From JAAYYM01 sp964638005 (GTDB lineage Bacteria; Bacillota; Clostridia; Lachnospirales; Lachnospiraceae): DNA of 40,454 nucleotides. This document shows, in pieces, positions 32,174 to 40,454 of the stretch; position 1 is the first letter of the stretch; every line of letters begins with the position of its first letter. The DNA is taken from the NCBI GenBank assembly GCA_964638005.1, contig CAZWXS010000020.1, positions 1 to 40,454 of the forward strand, given 5' to 3'. A program made the position numbers and the translations under genes. The notes beneath the pieces were generated by a model that searched no databases, was not told the origin of the DNA, and saw nothing but the letters and a program-made list of their open reading frames with translations.

Positions 32174-35100
32174 GACAGGTCTGGTGATCTTCAGTTTGGT
32201 CGGTCAGATTGCATGGGTTGTGGAAAACATGTATTTCAATGTATTTATCTATAAGATGTTTCATGCGACGGCGGCTCAGATTTCACTGATGGTCTCAGCC
32301 AGTGCGGTTGCTGCCACGGTGACGACGCTGTTGATAGGAGCGTTGTCTGATAAGCTCGGAAAGAGAAAACTGATTATCTGTTTGGGGTATCTTTTCTGGG
32401 GTGCTACGATTCTGAGTTTTGCATTGATCAGAATGGATGTGATTACACGTTTTGTTTCGGATGTGACAGTGGCGGCTTCTGTCGGTGTGACACTGGTCAT
32501 CGTGATGGACTGTGTAATGACCTTTTTTGGTTCCAGTGCCAATGATGCGTGCTTTAATGCGTGGCTGACGGATGTCGGGGATGAGACGAATCGAGGCTCG
32601 ATAGAAGGGATCAATTCCATGATGCCGCTGGTAGCTATTTTGGTAGTGTTTGGCGGCTTTATGGCTTTTGACTTAGATAGTCAATCTTCATGGGTCACAA
32701 TCTATACGATTATAGGAATAGGAGTATTACTGATTGGTATTCTGGGATTTCTCCTGATTGATGAGAAGGCAGTGCCTGTGCAGGAGAACAATCACTATTT
32801 TGCCAACATCATCTATGGCTTCCGCCCCTCTGTTGTCCGTGAGAATAAGCTTCTGTATGTGGTGCTCGGAGCGTTTGCAGTGTTTGGCATCTCCATTCAG
32901 ACTTATATGCCGTATCTGATCCTCTATTATGAAAAATCACTTGGCATGTCAAACTATGTGCTGATCATGGCACCTGCTATCATACTGGCATCTGTCATCA
33001 CGGCTTTTTACGGAAGATTGTATGACAGGCTGCAGTTTAAAATGTCGGTTATTCCGACGATTATCATGCTGATGCTTGGTTATGTGTTCCTGTTCTTCGG
33101 AAGAAGTACGGCGCCGGTATTCATTGGATCCTTATTTATGATGACGGGGTATCTGACCGGGATGGCTGTCTTTGGAGCGATGATCAAGGATCATATTCCG
33201 GAGAAAAAGGCAGGGTTGTTTCAGGGACTCAGAATCTTTGCACAGGTTTTTATTCCGGGTATCATAGGACCGGCGATTGGTGCAGGGGTGTTATCCAATG
33301 CGGAGGTGATTGTCAACAGTGACGGCACGACATCATTTTTACCGAACGCGAATATTTATCTGGCAGCGTTGTTCGTGGCAGTTATTTTGGCAATTGTGCT
33401 GCATTATGTCTTCCAGATGATGCAGGATGCACACAGGGAACTTATGATGGAAGTGGACGAAAGGACAGGTCAGCCGGGGATGGATTACACATATCCAAGA
33501 CCGCAGCTGAGACGTGATTCCTTTTATTCTTTAGACGGAAAATGGGATATTAAGATGAGTTCCTCACATACGATGCCTACGGAATGGAAAGATACGATTA
33601 TTGTACCGTTTGCGCCGCAGTCTGTTCTGTCTGAATTTGATATACGGTATCAGGCAAATGGCATACGGAAGAATCCGCGGGTGAGAAATCATTTTTGGTA
33701 TCACAGGGAGTTTACATTGCCGCAGGGATTTGTAAAAGACAGAGTGTTGCTGCATTTTGGAGCGGTGGATCAGGTGGCAGAGGTGTATGTAAATGGCGCC
33801 ATGGTATGCAGACATGAAGGAGGGTATCTTCCGTTTGAGGTTGACATAACGCAAACGCTCATTAAGGGTTCCAACCAGATTGCTGTCAGAGTGACAGATA
33901 CATTATCCACGAAGTACCCATATGGAAAGCAGTGCAAAAAACGTGGCGGGATGTGGTATACACCGATTTCGGGAATTTGGCAGAGCGTTTGGATGGAAAG
34001 TGTACCGCAGGAATATATTAAGGATGTTAAGGTGACTGCGAGACAGGATGGCGTTGAGATTGTGGTGATCGATGCAGAGGGAGGACAGAAGCAAGAAAGA
34101 ATATCAGAAAATGGGAACATCAGAGAATTGCATATCAAGACTCCGGATGGCGAGATCGTACAGAACTTTACCGAGAATCGGATCGATATCCCGATTGATA
34201 ATCCGGTTCACTGGACACCGGATAAACCATACCTTTATGAATTTACTTTGCGGGTCGGAGATGATGTTGTTTCTTCATATTTTGCGTTACGAACTGTTAC
34301 GATTGAAGAAATCAAAGGGCAAGATACAATATGCCTGAACGGAGAGCCGTTCTATTTTCATGGTGTTTTGGATCAGGGGTATTTTAGTGATGGCATTTAC
34401 ACGCCAAAATCCATGAAGTGTTATGAGGATGATATTCTGGCGATGAAGGCACTTGGATTTAATACATTGCGTAAGCATATTAAGATTGAGCCTGCAAACT
34501 TTTACTATCTGTGTGATAAGCTTGGGATGATCGTATTTCAGGATATGGTCAATAACTCGCATTATTCCTTTATCCGTGATACTGCATTTCCGACGTTGAA
34601 GACGATGGATGAAGATGATCGGAGGAGATACAGAACGAAGGAGGCAAAGGCATTCTTTGAAAAGCACAGTGAAGAGACAGTGCAATATCTGTATCATTTT
34701 CCGTGTATTTGTTATTACACACTGTTCAATGAGGGATGGGGACAGTATGACAGTGATCGCATCTGCAGGTGTATGAAACAGCTGGATTCTACGCGTATAT
34801 GGGATGCAACATCGGGCTGGTTTAAGCAGTCCGAAAGTGATGTACTCAGTCTGCATGTGTATTTTCATCCGATTATTATGGAAGAAAGCAAAAAGCCGAT
34901 TATGGTTTCGGAATGCGGCGGCTATTCACTGAAACTTGAAGAGCATTCCTACAGTATCTACAGTACATATGGATATGGCAACTATGATGATTCTGAGGCA
35001 TTGACAGATGCCATTAAGAAGTTCTATGAAAATGAGGTTATACCGGCGATGGCGCAGGGACTTAACGGAACCATCTATACGCAGCTAAGCGATGTCGAGG

Positions 35101-35213
35101 ATGAGTCCAACGGTTTCCTGACCTATGACAGGAAGGTATGTAAGGTTGATGCCGAGGTTATGAGAGGGGTTGCGGAGAAAGTTTTCCGGGCTTTTCTTGA
35201 GACAAAGAAATGA
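32145..35213 (+). CDS. Fused MFS sugar transporter and glycoside hydrolase family 2 enzyme
   Basis: A single 1022-residue chain. Residues 1-430 are a 12-helix major facilitator transporter with motif A GALSDKLGKRK (65-75) between helices 2 and 3. A linker (about 430-450) leads to YPRPQLRRDSFYSLDGKWD, a typical GH2 beginning. The GH2 part has the sugar-binding domain (about 452-620), an Ig-like domain (about 625-720) and the TIM barrel (about 725-1020). The acid/base is Glu863 in LFNEGWGQ and the nucleophile Glu923 in MVSECGG. The whole frame is open. ATG 32145 has AAGGAG nine bases upstream. With even helix count, the enzyme would be cytoplasmic. It most resembles GH2 beta-galactosidase/glucuronidase relatives; the substrate is unknown. 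Confidence 0.88.
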   Translation: MKTKLSKKFWTGLVIFSLVGQIAWVVENMYFNVFIYKMFHATAAQISLMVSASAVAATVTTLLIGALSDKLGKRKLIICLGYLFWGATILSFALIRMDVITRFVSDVTVAASVGVTLVIVMDCVMTFFGSSANDACFNAWLTDVGDETNRGSIEGINSMMPLVAILVVFGGFMAFDLDSQSSWVTIYTIIGIGVLLIGILGFLLIDEKAVPVQENNHYFANIIYGFRPSVVRENKLLYVVLGAFAVFGISIQTYMPYLILYYEKSLGMSNYVLIMAPAIILASVITAFYGRLYDRLQFKMSVIPTIIMLMLGYVFLFFGRSTAPVFIGSLFMMTGYLTGMAVFGAMIKDHIPEKKAGLFQGLRIFAQVFIPGIIGPAIGAGVLSNAEVIVNSDGTTSFLPNANIYLAALFVAVILAIVLHYVFQMMQDAHRELMMEVDERTGQPGMDYTYPRPQLRRDSFYSLDGKWDIKMSSSHTMPTEWKDTIIVPFAPQSVLSEFDIRYQANGIRKNPRVRNHFWYHREFTLPQGFVKDRVLLHFGAVDQVAEVYVNGAMVCRHEGGYLPFEVDITQTLIKGSNQIAVRVTDTLSTKYPYGKQCKKRGGMWYTPISGIWQSVWMESVPQEYIKDVKVTARQDGVEIVVIDAEGGQKQERISENGNIRELHIKTPDGEIVQNFTENRIDIPIDNPVHWTPDKPYLYEFTLRVGDDVVSSYFALRTVTIEEIKGQDTICLNGEPFYFHGVLDQGYFSDGIYTPKSMKCYEDDILAMKALGFNTLRKHIKIEPANFYYLCDKLGMIVFQDMVNNSHYSFIRDTAFPTLKTMDEDDRRRYRTKEAKAFFEKHSEETVQYLYHFPCICYYTLFNEGWGQYDSDRICRCMKQLDSTRIWDATSGWFKQSESDVLSLHVYFHPIIMEESKKPIMVSECGGYSLKLEEHSYSIYSTYGYGNYDDSEALTDAIKKFYENEVIPAMAQGLNGTIYTQLSDVEDESNGFLTYDRKVCKVDAEVMRGVAEKVFRAFLETKK

Positions 35214-35462
35214 TATAATAGGTTTTCGGAGATGTATCTAAAGAATAAGTTTCAGATGTGAGGAAAACAAGAAAGAATGATTGTGCAAATGGAGTCAGGA
35301 GATTGCTTATGCTTCGGTTTTGATTTGGCGATATTGGGCTAGAGGGAGAGAACGTGATAAAACAGTGTATGCCACTTGATATATGGAGTTGTCAATTTTA
35401 TAGTTTGATTACATACTTGATTTAGATGAGTTAGGAAACGACATGGAGGTTTGTGAGGATAA
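35214..35462 (+). other. Intergenic region with a putative promoter
   Basis: No credible gene was found in these 249 bases. A 21-codon frame at 35277-35342 has only a poor ribosome site and no recognisable similarity. A promoter-like pair lies near the end of the region. Confidence 0.6.
35389..35417 (+). promoter_or_regulatory. Putative promoter of the YoaK-like gene
   Basis: TTGTCA (35389-35394) and CATACT (35412-35417) are 17 bases apart, about 45 bases before the start codon. Confidence 0.5.
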
Positions 35463-36155
35463 ATGAAACAAAGATACGAACAGATTCAAAGGTCTGAAAC
35501 AACAGCCGTGATGGTGACATTAACAATTTCGGGTGGATTGCAGGATGCATATTCGTATTTTGTACGTGGAAATGTATTTGCAAATGCGCAAACGGGAAAC
35601 GTCGTGCTTATGGCGCAGCACCTCTTTCAGGGAAATTTAACTGACGGACTCAGATATTTGTTTCCGATTCTGGCATTTGCTCTTGGTGTCATGGCATCAG
35701 AACAACTCAGGGCAATGCTTCGCCTGCAGGGAACCTTTCATTGGCGACATGTAGTTGTCGGCATTGAGATATTGCTGCTTGCTATTGTTGGTTTGCTTCC
35801 TGTTTCGGATGCATTTAACCCGATTGCAAACGCACTCACTTCTTTTGCCTGTGCTATGCAGGTACAGGCTTTTCGAAAAGTCAACGGTTATGCATATGCC
35901 AGTACGATGTGTATCGGGAATCTCCGAAGCGGAATGGAAGCGTTCAGTGCTTTTCTGAGGACAAAAGAAAAGAGGTTGTTAAAGCAGGCGGGACAATATT
36001 TCCTTGTGATTTTTCTGTTTTTTGTCGGCGCAGGAATAGGAAGTACATTGCCTAGGCATTTCCGACAACAGCAATATATCATATTGATCGCCTGCGGACT
36101 GCTTATTATAAGCTTCTTTACTATGTTACAAAGAGACAGCAATGATTCAAAATAA
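35463..36155 (+). CDS. YoaK/DUF1275 family membrane protein
   Basis: The 230-residue integral membrane protein has about six helices. The family signature near the N-terminus is present: GGLQDAYSYFVRGNVFANAQTG (about 24-45) followed by NVVLM. The family is widespread and its function is not established. GAGGATAA lies just before the ATG. The gene opens the run of accessory genes. After it, GAACAGG (36169-36175) and CCTGTTC (36203-36209) can pair but lack a T-tract. Confidence 0.85.
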   Translation: MKQRYEQIQRSETTAVMVTLTISGGLQDAYSYFVRGNVFANAQTGNVVLMAQHLFQGNLTDGLRYLFPILAFALGVMASEQLRAMLRLQGTFHWRHVVVGIEILLLAIVGLLPVSDAFNPIANALTSFACAMQVQAFRKVNGYAYASTMCIGNLRSGMEAFSAFLRTKEKRLLKQAGQYFLVIFLFFVGAGIGSTLPRHFRQQQYIILIACGLLIISFFTMLQRDSNDSK

Positions 36156-36237
36156 GAAATCTTGACTGGAACAGGGAGGATTCTTTGATTGAAATATGGG
36201 TTCCTGTTCATAAGAATTAAGAGAGGAAGAATAATAG

Positions 36238-37038
36238 ATGAATCAGGCAGTGAATGGTAATATTAAAATTGGAAATACAGATATGGATTATATCTCATTT
36301 GGAAGCGGTACAAGAAACTTGATCATGCTGCCGGGATTGGGTGACGGGTTAAAGACGGTTAAGGGGACTGCGTCTGCATTTGCAATGATGTATCGAAGAT
36401 ATGCGAAAGACTATAAAGTGTATGTGTTTAGCCGGAAGAATCAGTTGAATGAAGGATGTTCCACAAGAGACATGGCGAGAGACCAAGTGACGGCAATGAA
36501 GGAATTGGGGATTCATGATGCAGACATCATTGGAATATCTCAAGGGGGTATGATTGCACAGTATTTTGCAATTGATTATCCGGAAATGGTTCGAAAATTG
36601 ATTTTGACGGTTACGATGTCACGGCAGAATGAGACGGTACAAAGGATAATCGGAGACTGGATTAAAATGGCAGAAGCTGGTGATTATAAAACATTGATGA
36701 TTGATACGGCAGAGAAGATGTATACGGAAAAATATCTGAAAAGATATAGAATGTTTTATCCGATTCTCACGAAAATGGGAAAGACGGAGAACTTTGGCAG
36801 ATTCATCATTCAGGCGTGGTCATGCCTACAGCATAATGCTTATGACCGGCTTGACGAGATTAAATGTCCGACGTTAGTAATCGGAGCGGATCAGGATCAC
36901 GTGTTGGAGGGACATTCGTCAGAGGATATCGCTGAAAGAATAGCAGGCAGTGAGTTGGTCATGTATGAGGGATTCGGACATGGAGTTTATGAGGAAGCAA
37001 AGGATTTTCATGACAGAGTTCTGGATTTTTTGAAATGA
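36238..37038 (+). CDS. Alpha/beta hydrolase
   Basis: The 266-residue cytosolic hydrolase has the alpha/beta fold. The oxyanion region is LPGLGDG (31-37), the nucleophile elbow GISQGG has Ser101, and the acid is in GADQDHV (Asp220, or Asp218). The base is His248 in GFGHGV. The triad is complete, so it should be active as an esterase, lipase or related enzyme; the substrate is unknown. AGAGGAAG lies upstream of the ATG. It lies about 80 bases after the YoaK-like gene and 35 before the next membrane-protein gene. Confidence 0.88.
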   Translation: MNQAVNGNIKIGNTDMDYISFGSGTRNLIMLPGLGDGLKTVKGTASAFAMMYRRYAKDYKVYVFSRKNQLNEGCSTRDMARDQVTAMKELGIHDADIIGISQGGMIAQYFAIDYPEMVRKLILTVTMSRQNETVQRIIGDWIKMAEAGDYKTLMIDTAEKMYTEKYLKRYRMFYPILTKMGKTENFGRFIIQAWSCLQHNAYDRLDEIKCPTLVIGADQDHVLEGHSSEDIAERIAGSELVMYEGFGHGVYEEAKDFHDRVLDFLK

Positions 37039-37073
37039 GAATATGAGTAAACAGAAGCATAGGCAGATAACAG

Positions 37074-37658
37074 ATGATAAATAAATTAAAACAGGTACAG
37101 CAAAATACGAAAAAGGTAAATTGGGGAATCATTATCATTTTATATGTGTTACAGATTTTGATTTTTCAATTCATGTTGCGAGTGACATTTCCTGTGATTC
37201 AGGAGAATCTCGGAGAATTGCAGATGTTTGATATGATGAAGAATGGATATGACGTATCGGTTGCGGAACAGATTCTTGCAGTGATGGGTGAAGAAGGGCG
37301 TAATCTGTATCTTCATGTGCAGATGCCCATTGATTTTGTGTATCCGGTATTGATGGCAGTGGTGTATTATCTGGTTTTGGTGAAGACTTCGACGACATTT
37401 CGATATAGTTATTATGTGTTTCCCGTGCTGCTTATTTTGTGTGACTGGATGGAGAATATCTGTATTATCTGGATGTTGAGTGGTCACATGGTGACACGTG
37501 GACTGGTGGCATTTTGTAATATTTGTACGCGGACAAAGGCGATTGTTGGAGACTATATATTATATTTTGCATCGTTGATTGGAATTGTTGTGTATGTCAT
37601 AAGATGGTTTAGAAACAGACATATAAATAAGAATACGGAAGAGGATGAAAGGGGATAG
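37074..37658 (+). CDS. Membrane protein of unknown function
   Basis: I do not recognise a named family for this 194-residue protein. It has helices at about 17-37, 86-105, 111-134 and 158-177. A soluble loop (about 45-82) contains Glu-rich segments. Polar residues sit in or near helices: QMPIDFVYP (83-91) and DWMEN (124-128). These may form a functional site, as such buried charged motifs are rarely accidental. The ribosome site is weak (AGGCAG). It ends six bases before the TfoX-domain gene, so the hydrolase, this gene and that gene may form one operon. Confidence 0.75.
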   Translation: MINKLKQVQQNTKKVNWGIIIILYVLQILIFQFMLRVTFPVIQENLGELQMFDMMKNGYDVSVAEQILAVMGEEGRNLYLHVQMPIDFVYPVLMAVVYYLVLVKTSTTFRYSYYVFPVLLILCDWMENICIIWMLSGHMVTRGLVAFCNICTRTKAIVGDYILYFASLIGIVVYVIRWFRNRHINKNTEEDERG

Positions 37659-37664
37659 AGTAGC

Positions 37665-38018
37665 ATGGCAACTTCAGTTGAGTACATAGAATTTGTTTGT
37701 GCCCAAGTCAGAGGGGCAGGCGAAGTTCGTTATAAAAAGATGTTTGGAGAGTATATGGTTTACGTCAATGATAAGCCGGTCTTATTGGTTTGCGACAATA
37801 CTGTATTTGTTAAAAAACTTCCAGAAATTGAAAGCCTGATGGAAGATGCAGAGATGGGATTTCCATATGAAGGTGCAAAGGAGCATTACATTCTGGATAT
37901 TGAGGATATAGACTTTTGCAGCGAAGTGATTGGTATTTTGGAGGAAATCACTCCGGTTCCGAAACCGAGAAAGAAAGCGACAGGTAAGAAGACCATTCAG
38001 AAAGTGACAGACAAGTAA
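37665..38018 (+). CDS. TfoX N-terminal domain protein
   Basis: The 117-residue protein matches the stand-alone TfoX N-terminal domain: VRYKKMFGEYMVYVNDKPV (about 21-39), then VKKLPEIE and PYEGAKEHY. In Gammaproteobacteria full TfoX/Sxy activates competence genes. The short single-domain versions in Firmicutes have no proven role. The last 15 residues are basic (KPRKKATGKKT), suggesting nucleic-acid contact. AAGGGG lies before the ATG, inside the end of the preceding gene. Confidence 0.85.
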   Translation: MATSVEYIEFVCAQVRGAGEVRYKKMFGEYMVYVNDKPVLLVCDNTVFVKKLPEIESLMEDAEMGFPYEGAKEHYILDIEDIDFCSEVIGILEEITPVPKPRKKATGKKTIQKVTDK

Positions 38019-38066
38019 GAAAAATGTATATCACAAACATCAGGAGGGGATCCGGAATGTCTTACC

Positions 38067-38831
38067 TTGTTTGGAGAGGGACGACAGGTTGATTTCGTCA
38101 TTCATTCATTGGATAGTTTGCGATATTGTGCAGAAAATCAGAAAATACCGGATAATTTCTTGCGCGGCGTGAAAGTATTGCTGGATAAAGATCATCTGCT
38201 GGATGGAATCATACCGGAATCATTTAATGTACCGGAGAAAAGGCCTTTATCAGAAGAAATGTTTACCAAGTTGGTCAACCTCTTTTGGTTTGGTGCGCTA
38301 TATATTGCAAAGCAAATACTGCGAGATGAATTATGGGTGGCTAAGGCCCGAGATAATGAACTTAAGTCAGTGCTTCTTCAGATGATTGAATGGCATGAGC
38401 AGGTGATACATGGGTTGGATTATGACACTTGGCATGCAGGGCGGTTCATATGTGAGTGGGCAAGTGAAGAAACACTGGCAGAACTGCAAAGTATATTTGG
38501 ACACTTTGATCAGAAAGACAGCTGGGAGGCTCTACAGTCTACCATTACACTTTTTAGCCGCCTAGCTCAAGATATTGCGAACCGAATGCAGTATGGCTAC
38601 CCGAATGATTTGGAAGAATGTGTTACTGACTGGATGAGTCAAAATGATATGACGACGTTAAGTACTGAGAGATTAGTACTTCGGCGATGGAATGAAGAAG
38701 AAGCAGGGTTTGTATATCACCATACTTGCGATGATGTTTCGGTTCCGTTGATGAATGAAACGAGAATAGGACATACGAATTATATGACTAAGGAGCAGTG
38801 GGCGAAATCTCAAACTAATCCTTGTAAATAA
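38067..38831 (+). pseudogene. Decayed aminoglycoside 6-adenylyltransferase-like gene fused in frame to a truncated GNAT
   Basis: The frame encodes about 254 residues. Residues 1-195 or so resemble the middle and C-terminal part of ANT(6)/AadK-type adenylyltransferases: LFGEGRQVDFV, VKVLLDKDHLL, a WFGALYIAKQILRDE helix and LQMIEWHEQ. The N-terminal nucleotidyltransferase half with its catalytic Asp motif is missing. The frame has no ATG; its first possible start is a TTG. A good AGGAGGGG site and ATG at 38057 belong to another frame that stops after 11 codons. From about 195, MTTLSTERLVLRRWNEEEA is the start of a GNAT enzyme, cut off after about 55 residues. I read this as a frameshifted, doubly truncated chimera. 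Confidence 0.7.
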
Positions 38832-38884
38832 AGAAGCATGGAAATGATGGTCATGCAATTGTCATGAAGTGGAGCGTGATATAT

Positions 38885-39769
38885 ATGGAAGATATCGCAA
38901 AGATTCAAGCATTGGTCGGTGAAAGCATTACAAAAGAAGATTTACGCTATGTGGATTGCTATGTGCATCATCATATGGGACTTTTTATTCCGAGTGTTGG
39001 ATTTTGCCAGTATGCAATTCAAGAGGGGCATACACATCCGGCGTATATGATTATCATTGCATTTGAACCACAGACATTTGAAGAATTGACAGAACTTTCT
39101 GTTCCGGTGATATTGCGAAAAGATCATTTTTTCGCAACGATCCTTTCACCGGATATTCCGCATAAAGAAATTGCAGATCATTTCAAGCACTACTATTGCA
39201 TCATGATTGACAAGGATTATTTTGAATCCCAATATCTGCTCTATGAGAAGACGGTACCGAAGTTTTCGTGGAAACCGTTCGCCATCTGTCATGATGTTTT
39301 GAAAACTTTGAACCTATTTGCTTTTGAATATGAAAAGCGTATGCCAAATGCGGAAATCACACTCGATGCACAGGAAACGATATTGACGCACTGGCTGATC
39401 AGGAGTATCTTAGGTGAGAGTTATGATATGCGGGGTATTTCATCTGAGTATGAGATTGCCAGAGCACAGCACTACATAGAACAGCATTATGGTGAGAAAC
39501 TAACGCTTAAGCAATTGGCTGATTTGAGTAACATATCGGTTTCATCCCTTAGTCGTGGATTTAAAAAGGAACTGGGGTTATCGCCGATGGATTATGTGAT
39601 GCAGGTTCGATTGGAAAAAGCAAAGCAGTTACTGCGCAGACCTGAGCGGACAGTTACAGAGATTGCACTGTACTGTGGGTTTGGCAGCAGTGCTCATTTC
39701 TCGGATGTATTTGGAAAGAGTTATCAACTGACACCCAGTCAATATCGAAAAAACTATCAACAAGATTAG
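38885..39769 (+). CDS. AraC family transcriptional regulator
   Basis: The 294-residue product has an N-terminal sensor domain (about 1-170) of cupin-like type and a C-terminal pair of helix-turn-helices (about 195-292). They read LTLKQLADLSNISVSSLSRGF and TVTEIALYCGFGSSAHFSDVF, with the usual AraC end TPSQYRKNY. ATG 38885 is preferred because GGAG lies 10 bases upstream; ATG 38864 has no good site. It is followed by a PNPOx-fold gene whose promoter has a -10 but no -35, which fits activation by a regulator such as this one. Confidence 0.9.
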   Translation: MEDIAKIQALVGESITKEDLRYVDCYVHHHMGLFIPSVGFCQYAIQEGHTHPAYMIIIAFEPQTFEELTELSVPVILRKDHFFATILSPDIPHKEIADHFKHYYCIMIDKDYFESQYLLYEKTVPKFSWKPFAICHDVLKTLNLFAFEYEKRMPNAEITLDAQETILTHWLIRSILGESYDMRGISSEYEIARAQHYIEQHYGEKLTLKQLADLSNISVSSLSRGFKKELGLSPMDYVMQVRLEKAKQLLRRPERTVTEIALYCGFGSSAHFSDVFGKSYQLTPSQYRKNYQQD

Positions 39770-39821
39770 ATTGTGATAGTTTTGGATGAAATAATGAAAG
39801 TTTTTTTCATACACATCTTTC

Positions 39822-39827
39822 TATAAT
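39822..39827 (+). promoter_or_regulatory. -10 element upstream of the PNPOx-fold gene, no clear -35
   Basis: An exact TATAAT at 39822-39827 lies about 24 bases before the start codon. No TTGACA-like hexamer is found 16-18 bases upstream, where an AT-rich tract with TTTTTTT lies. It may be an activator-dependent promoter. Confidence 0.45.
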
Positions 39828-39850
39828 AAAAATAAAAAGGTGGTTTTCGT

Positions 39851-40279
39851 ATGACAAAAGAAGAAATATTTGAAAAATGTACCAGTGCTGGAATCATGCA
39901 GGTTGCAACAGTAGATGGAGATCAGCCGAGAGTCCGCACGGTAATGCTGTATAGAGCAGATGAAAATGGTATTATTTTTCACACAGCAGACTTTAAAGGT
40001 TTCTTTCAGCAGATACAGAAGAATCCCAAAGTGGAGTTATGCTTTAACTGCAACAATGAAATGATTCGTGTGGCAGGTACATTGGAGATCGTGGAAGACA
40101 GAAGTTTGAAAGAAGAAATTGTAGCACATCCCTCCAGAGCATTTATGCGTAACTGGTTGGAAAGCGGTGTTATGCCGGATTTCTGGGAAAATGTCAAGGT
40201 GCTTCGTATGTGCCATGGTGTAGCGACTGTCTGGACAATGGCAACTAATTTTGAACCGAAGGAATATATACAATTATAG
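39851..40279 (+). CDS. Pyridoxamine 5'-phosphate oxidase-fold (flavin-binding) family protein
   Basis: The 142-residue protein has the split-barrel flavin-binding fold. The N-terminus MQVATVDGDQPRVRTVM is typical, followed by IIFHTADFKGFFQQIQKNPKVELCF and MIRVAGTLEIVED. Such small proteins bind FMN or F420-like cofactors and often act as reductases. It is too short and diverged to be called PdxH. AAAAGGTGG precedes the ATG. A very strong terminator follows, so it is a single-gene transcript. Confidence 0.88.
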   Translation: MTKEEIFEKCTSAGIMQVATVDGDQPRVRTVMLYRADENGIIFHTADFKGFFQQIQKNPKVELCFNCNNEMIRVAGTLEIVEDRSLKEEIVAHPSRAFMRNWLESGVMPDFWENVKVLRMCHGVATVWTMATNFEPKEYIQL

Positions 40280-40300
40280 GTTTTGGTTCAGGATATAGAG

Positions 40301-40340
40301 CAGCGTGAAAATCCATACATGATTTTCACGCTGTTTTTTT
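40301..40340 (+). terminator. Strong intrinsic terminator
   Basis: CAGCGTGAAAATC (40301-40313) pairs perfectly with GATTTTCACGCTG (40321-40333) around CATACAT, followed by TTTTTTT (40334-40340). Confidence 0.93.
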
Positions 40341-40436
40341 ATTGGCTTGGCCATTTATTCAATGGGGATAGAGTAGTATGTAGAATGAGATTGTGATAAA
40401 ATAAAAAAGATATGACCATCTTAAGGAGAAACCGAT

Positions 40437-40454
40437 ATGAATTTAAAAAACATA
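40437..40454 (+). CDS. Start of a further gene, cut by the window edge
   Basis: An ATG at 40437 preceded by AAGGAG opens a frame reading MNLKNI before the window ends. Too little is present to identify it. Confidence 0.5.

Noticed and set aside
35277..35342. 21-codon small ORF in the gap after the MFS-GH2 gene
   Set aside because: Weak ribosome site, no similarity and no conserved context; too short to support.
32048..38831. The two GNAT fragments as halves of one gene split by an insertion
   Set aside because: The C-terminal piece (32048) lies upstream of the N-terminal piece (38644) on the same strand, so a simple insertion cannot explain it, and they may belong to different GNAT subfamilies.
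38067..38831. Functional aminoglycoside-modifying enzyme
   Set aside because: The catalytic N-terminal half is missing and no proper start codon exists, so no resistance activity is expected.

Overview
The window is chromosomal DNA from a member of the Clostridia (Bacillota), most likely family Lachnospiraceae; the genus cannot be fixed from this sequence. The evidence is the gene order tig-clpP-clpX-lon-engB, the run rho-rpmE-DUF1385-prmC-prfA, small Clostridia-typical families (DUF4250, DUF4364), AGGAGG-type ribosome binding sites and an AT-leaning composition. No rRNA, tRNA, CRISPR array, insertion sequence or phage gene was seen.

Layout. (1) 1-8794: protein quality control (trigger factor, ClpP, ClpX, Lon), the ribosome-assembly GTPase EngB, and two membrane transporters (AI-2E family, cation diffusion facilitator). 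Most of these genes are closely packed or overlapping. (2) 8812-15727: a nucleoside-type ABC importer (BMP lipoprotein, double-ATPase, two permeases) followed by a membrane-anchored SpoIIE/RsbU-type PP2C phosphatase. It has a strong promoter, a structured leader, an internal terminator with an internal promoter, and a long terminal hairpin. (3) 15742-16781: a TetR-type regulator with a consensus promoter and large palindromic operators, followed by a small basic membrane protein. (4) 16957-20134, minus strand: an ABC ATPase and a fused GldF-GldG-like membrane protein. (5) 20237-24080: a divergently transcribed GH2 beta-mannosidase, a LacI regulator and a 57-residue DUF4250 protein, ending in a terminator. 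(6) 24172-26750: a polysaccharide deacetylase and RarA, tail to tail with a DUF4364 regulator. (7) 26846-32015: rho, rpmE, DUF1385, prmC and prfA, a termination and translation-release cluster. (8) 32048-40454: an accessory segment. It holds a GNAT remnant, a single reading frame fusing a 12-helix MFS transporter to a complete GH2 glycosidase, a YoaK-like protein, an alpha/beta hydrolase, an unknown membrane protein, a TfoX N-domain protein, a decayed aminoglycoside-adenylyltransferase/GNAT chimera, an AraC regulator, a flavin/PNPOx-fold protein and the first codons of another gene.

The most unusual item is the MFS-GH2 fusion at 32145-35213. Its predicted topology places the glycosidase in the cytoplasm at the exit of the transporter, as if import and hydrolysis of a glycoside were coupled in one polypeptide. 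Other points of interest are the nested palindromes at the TetR promoter, the alternative hairpins in the nucleoside-transporter leader, the phosphatase attached to that transporter operon, and two gene remnants in the accessory segment.
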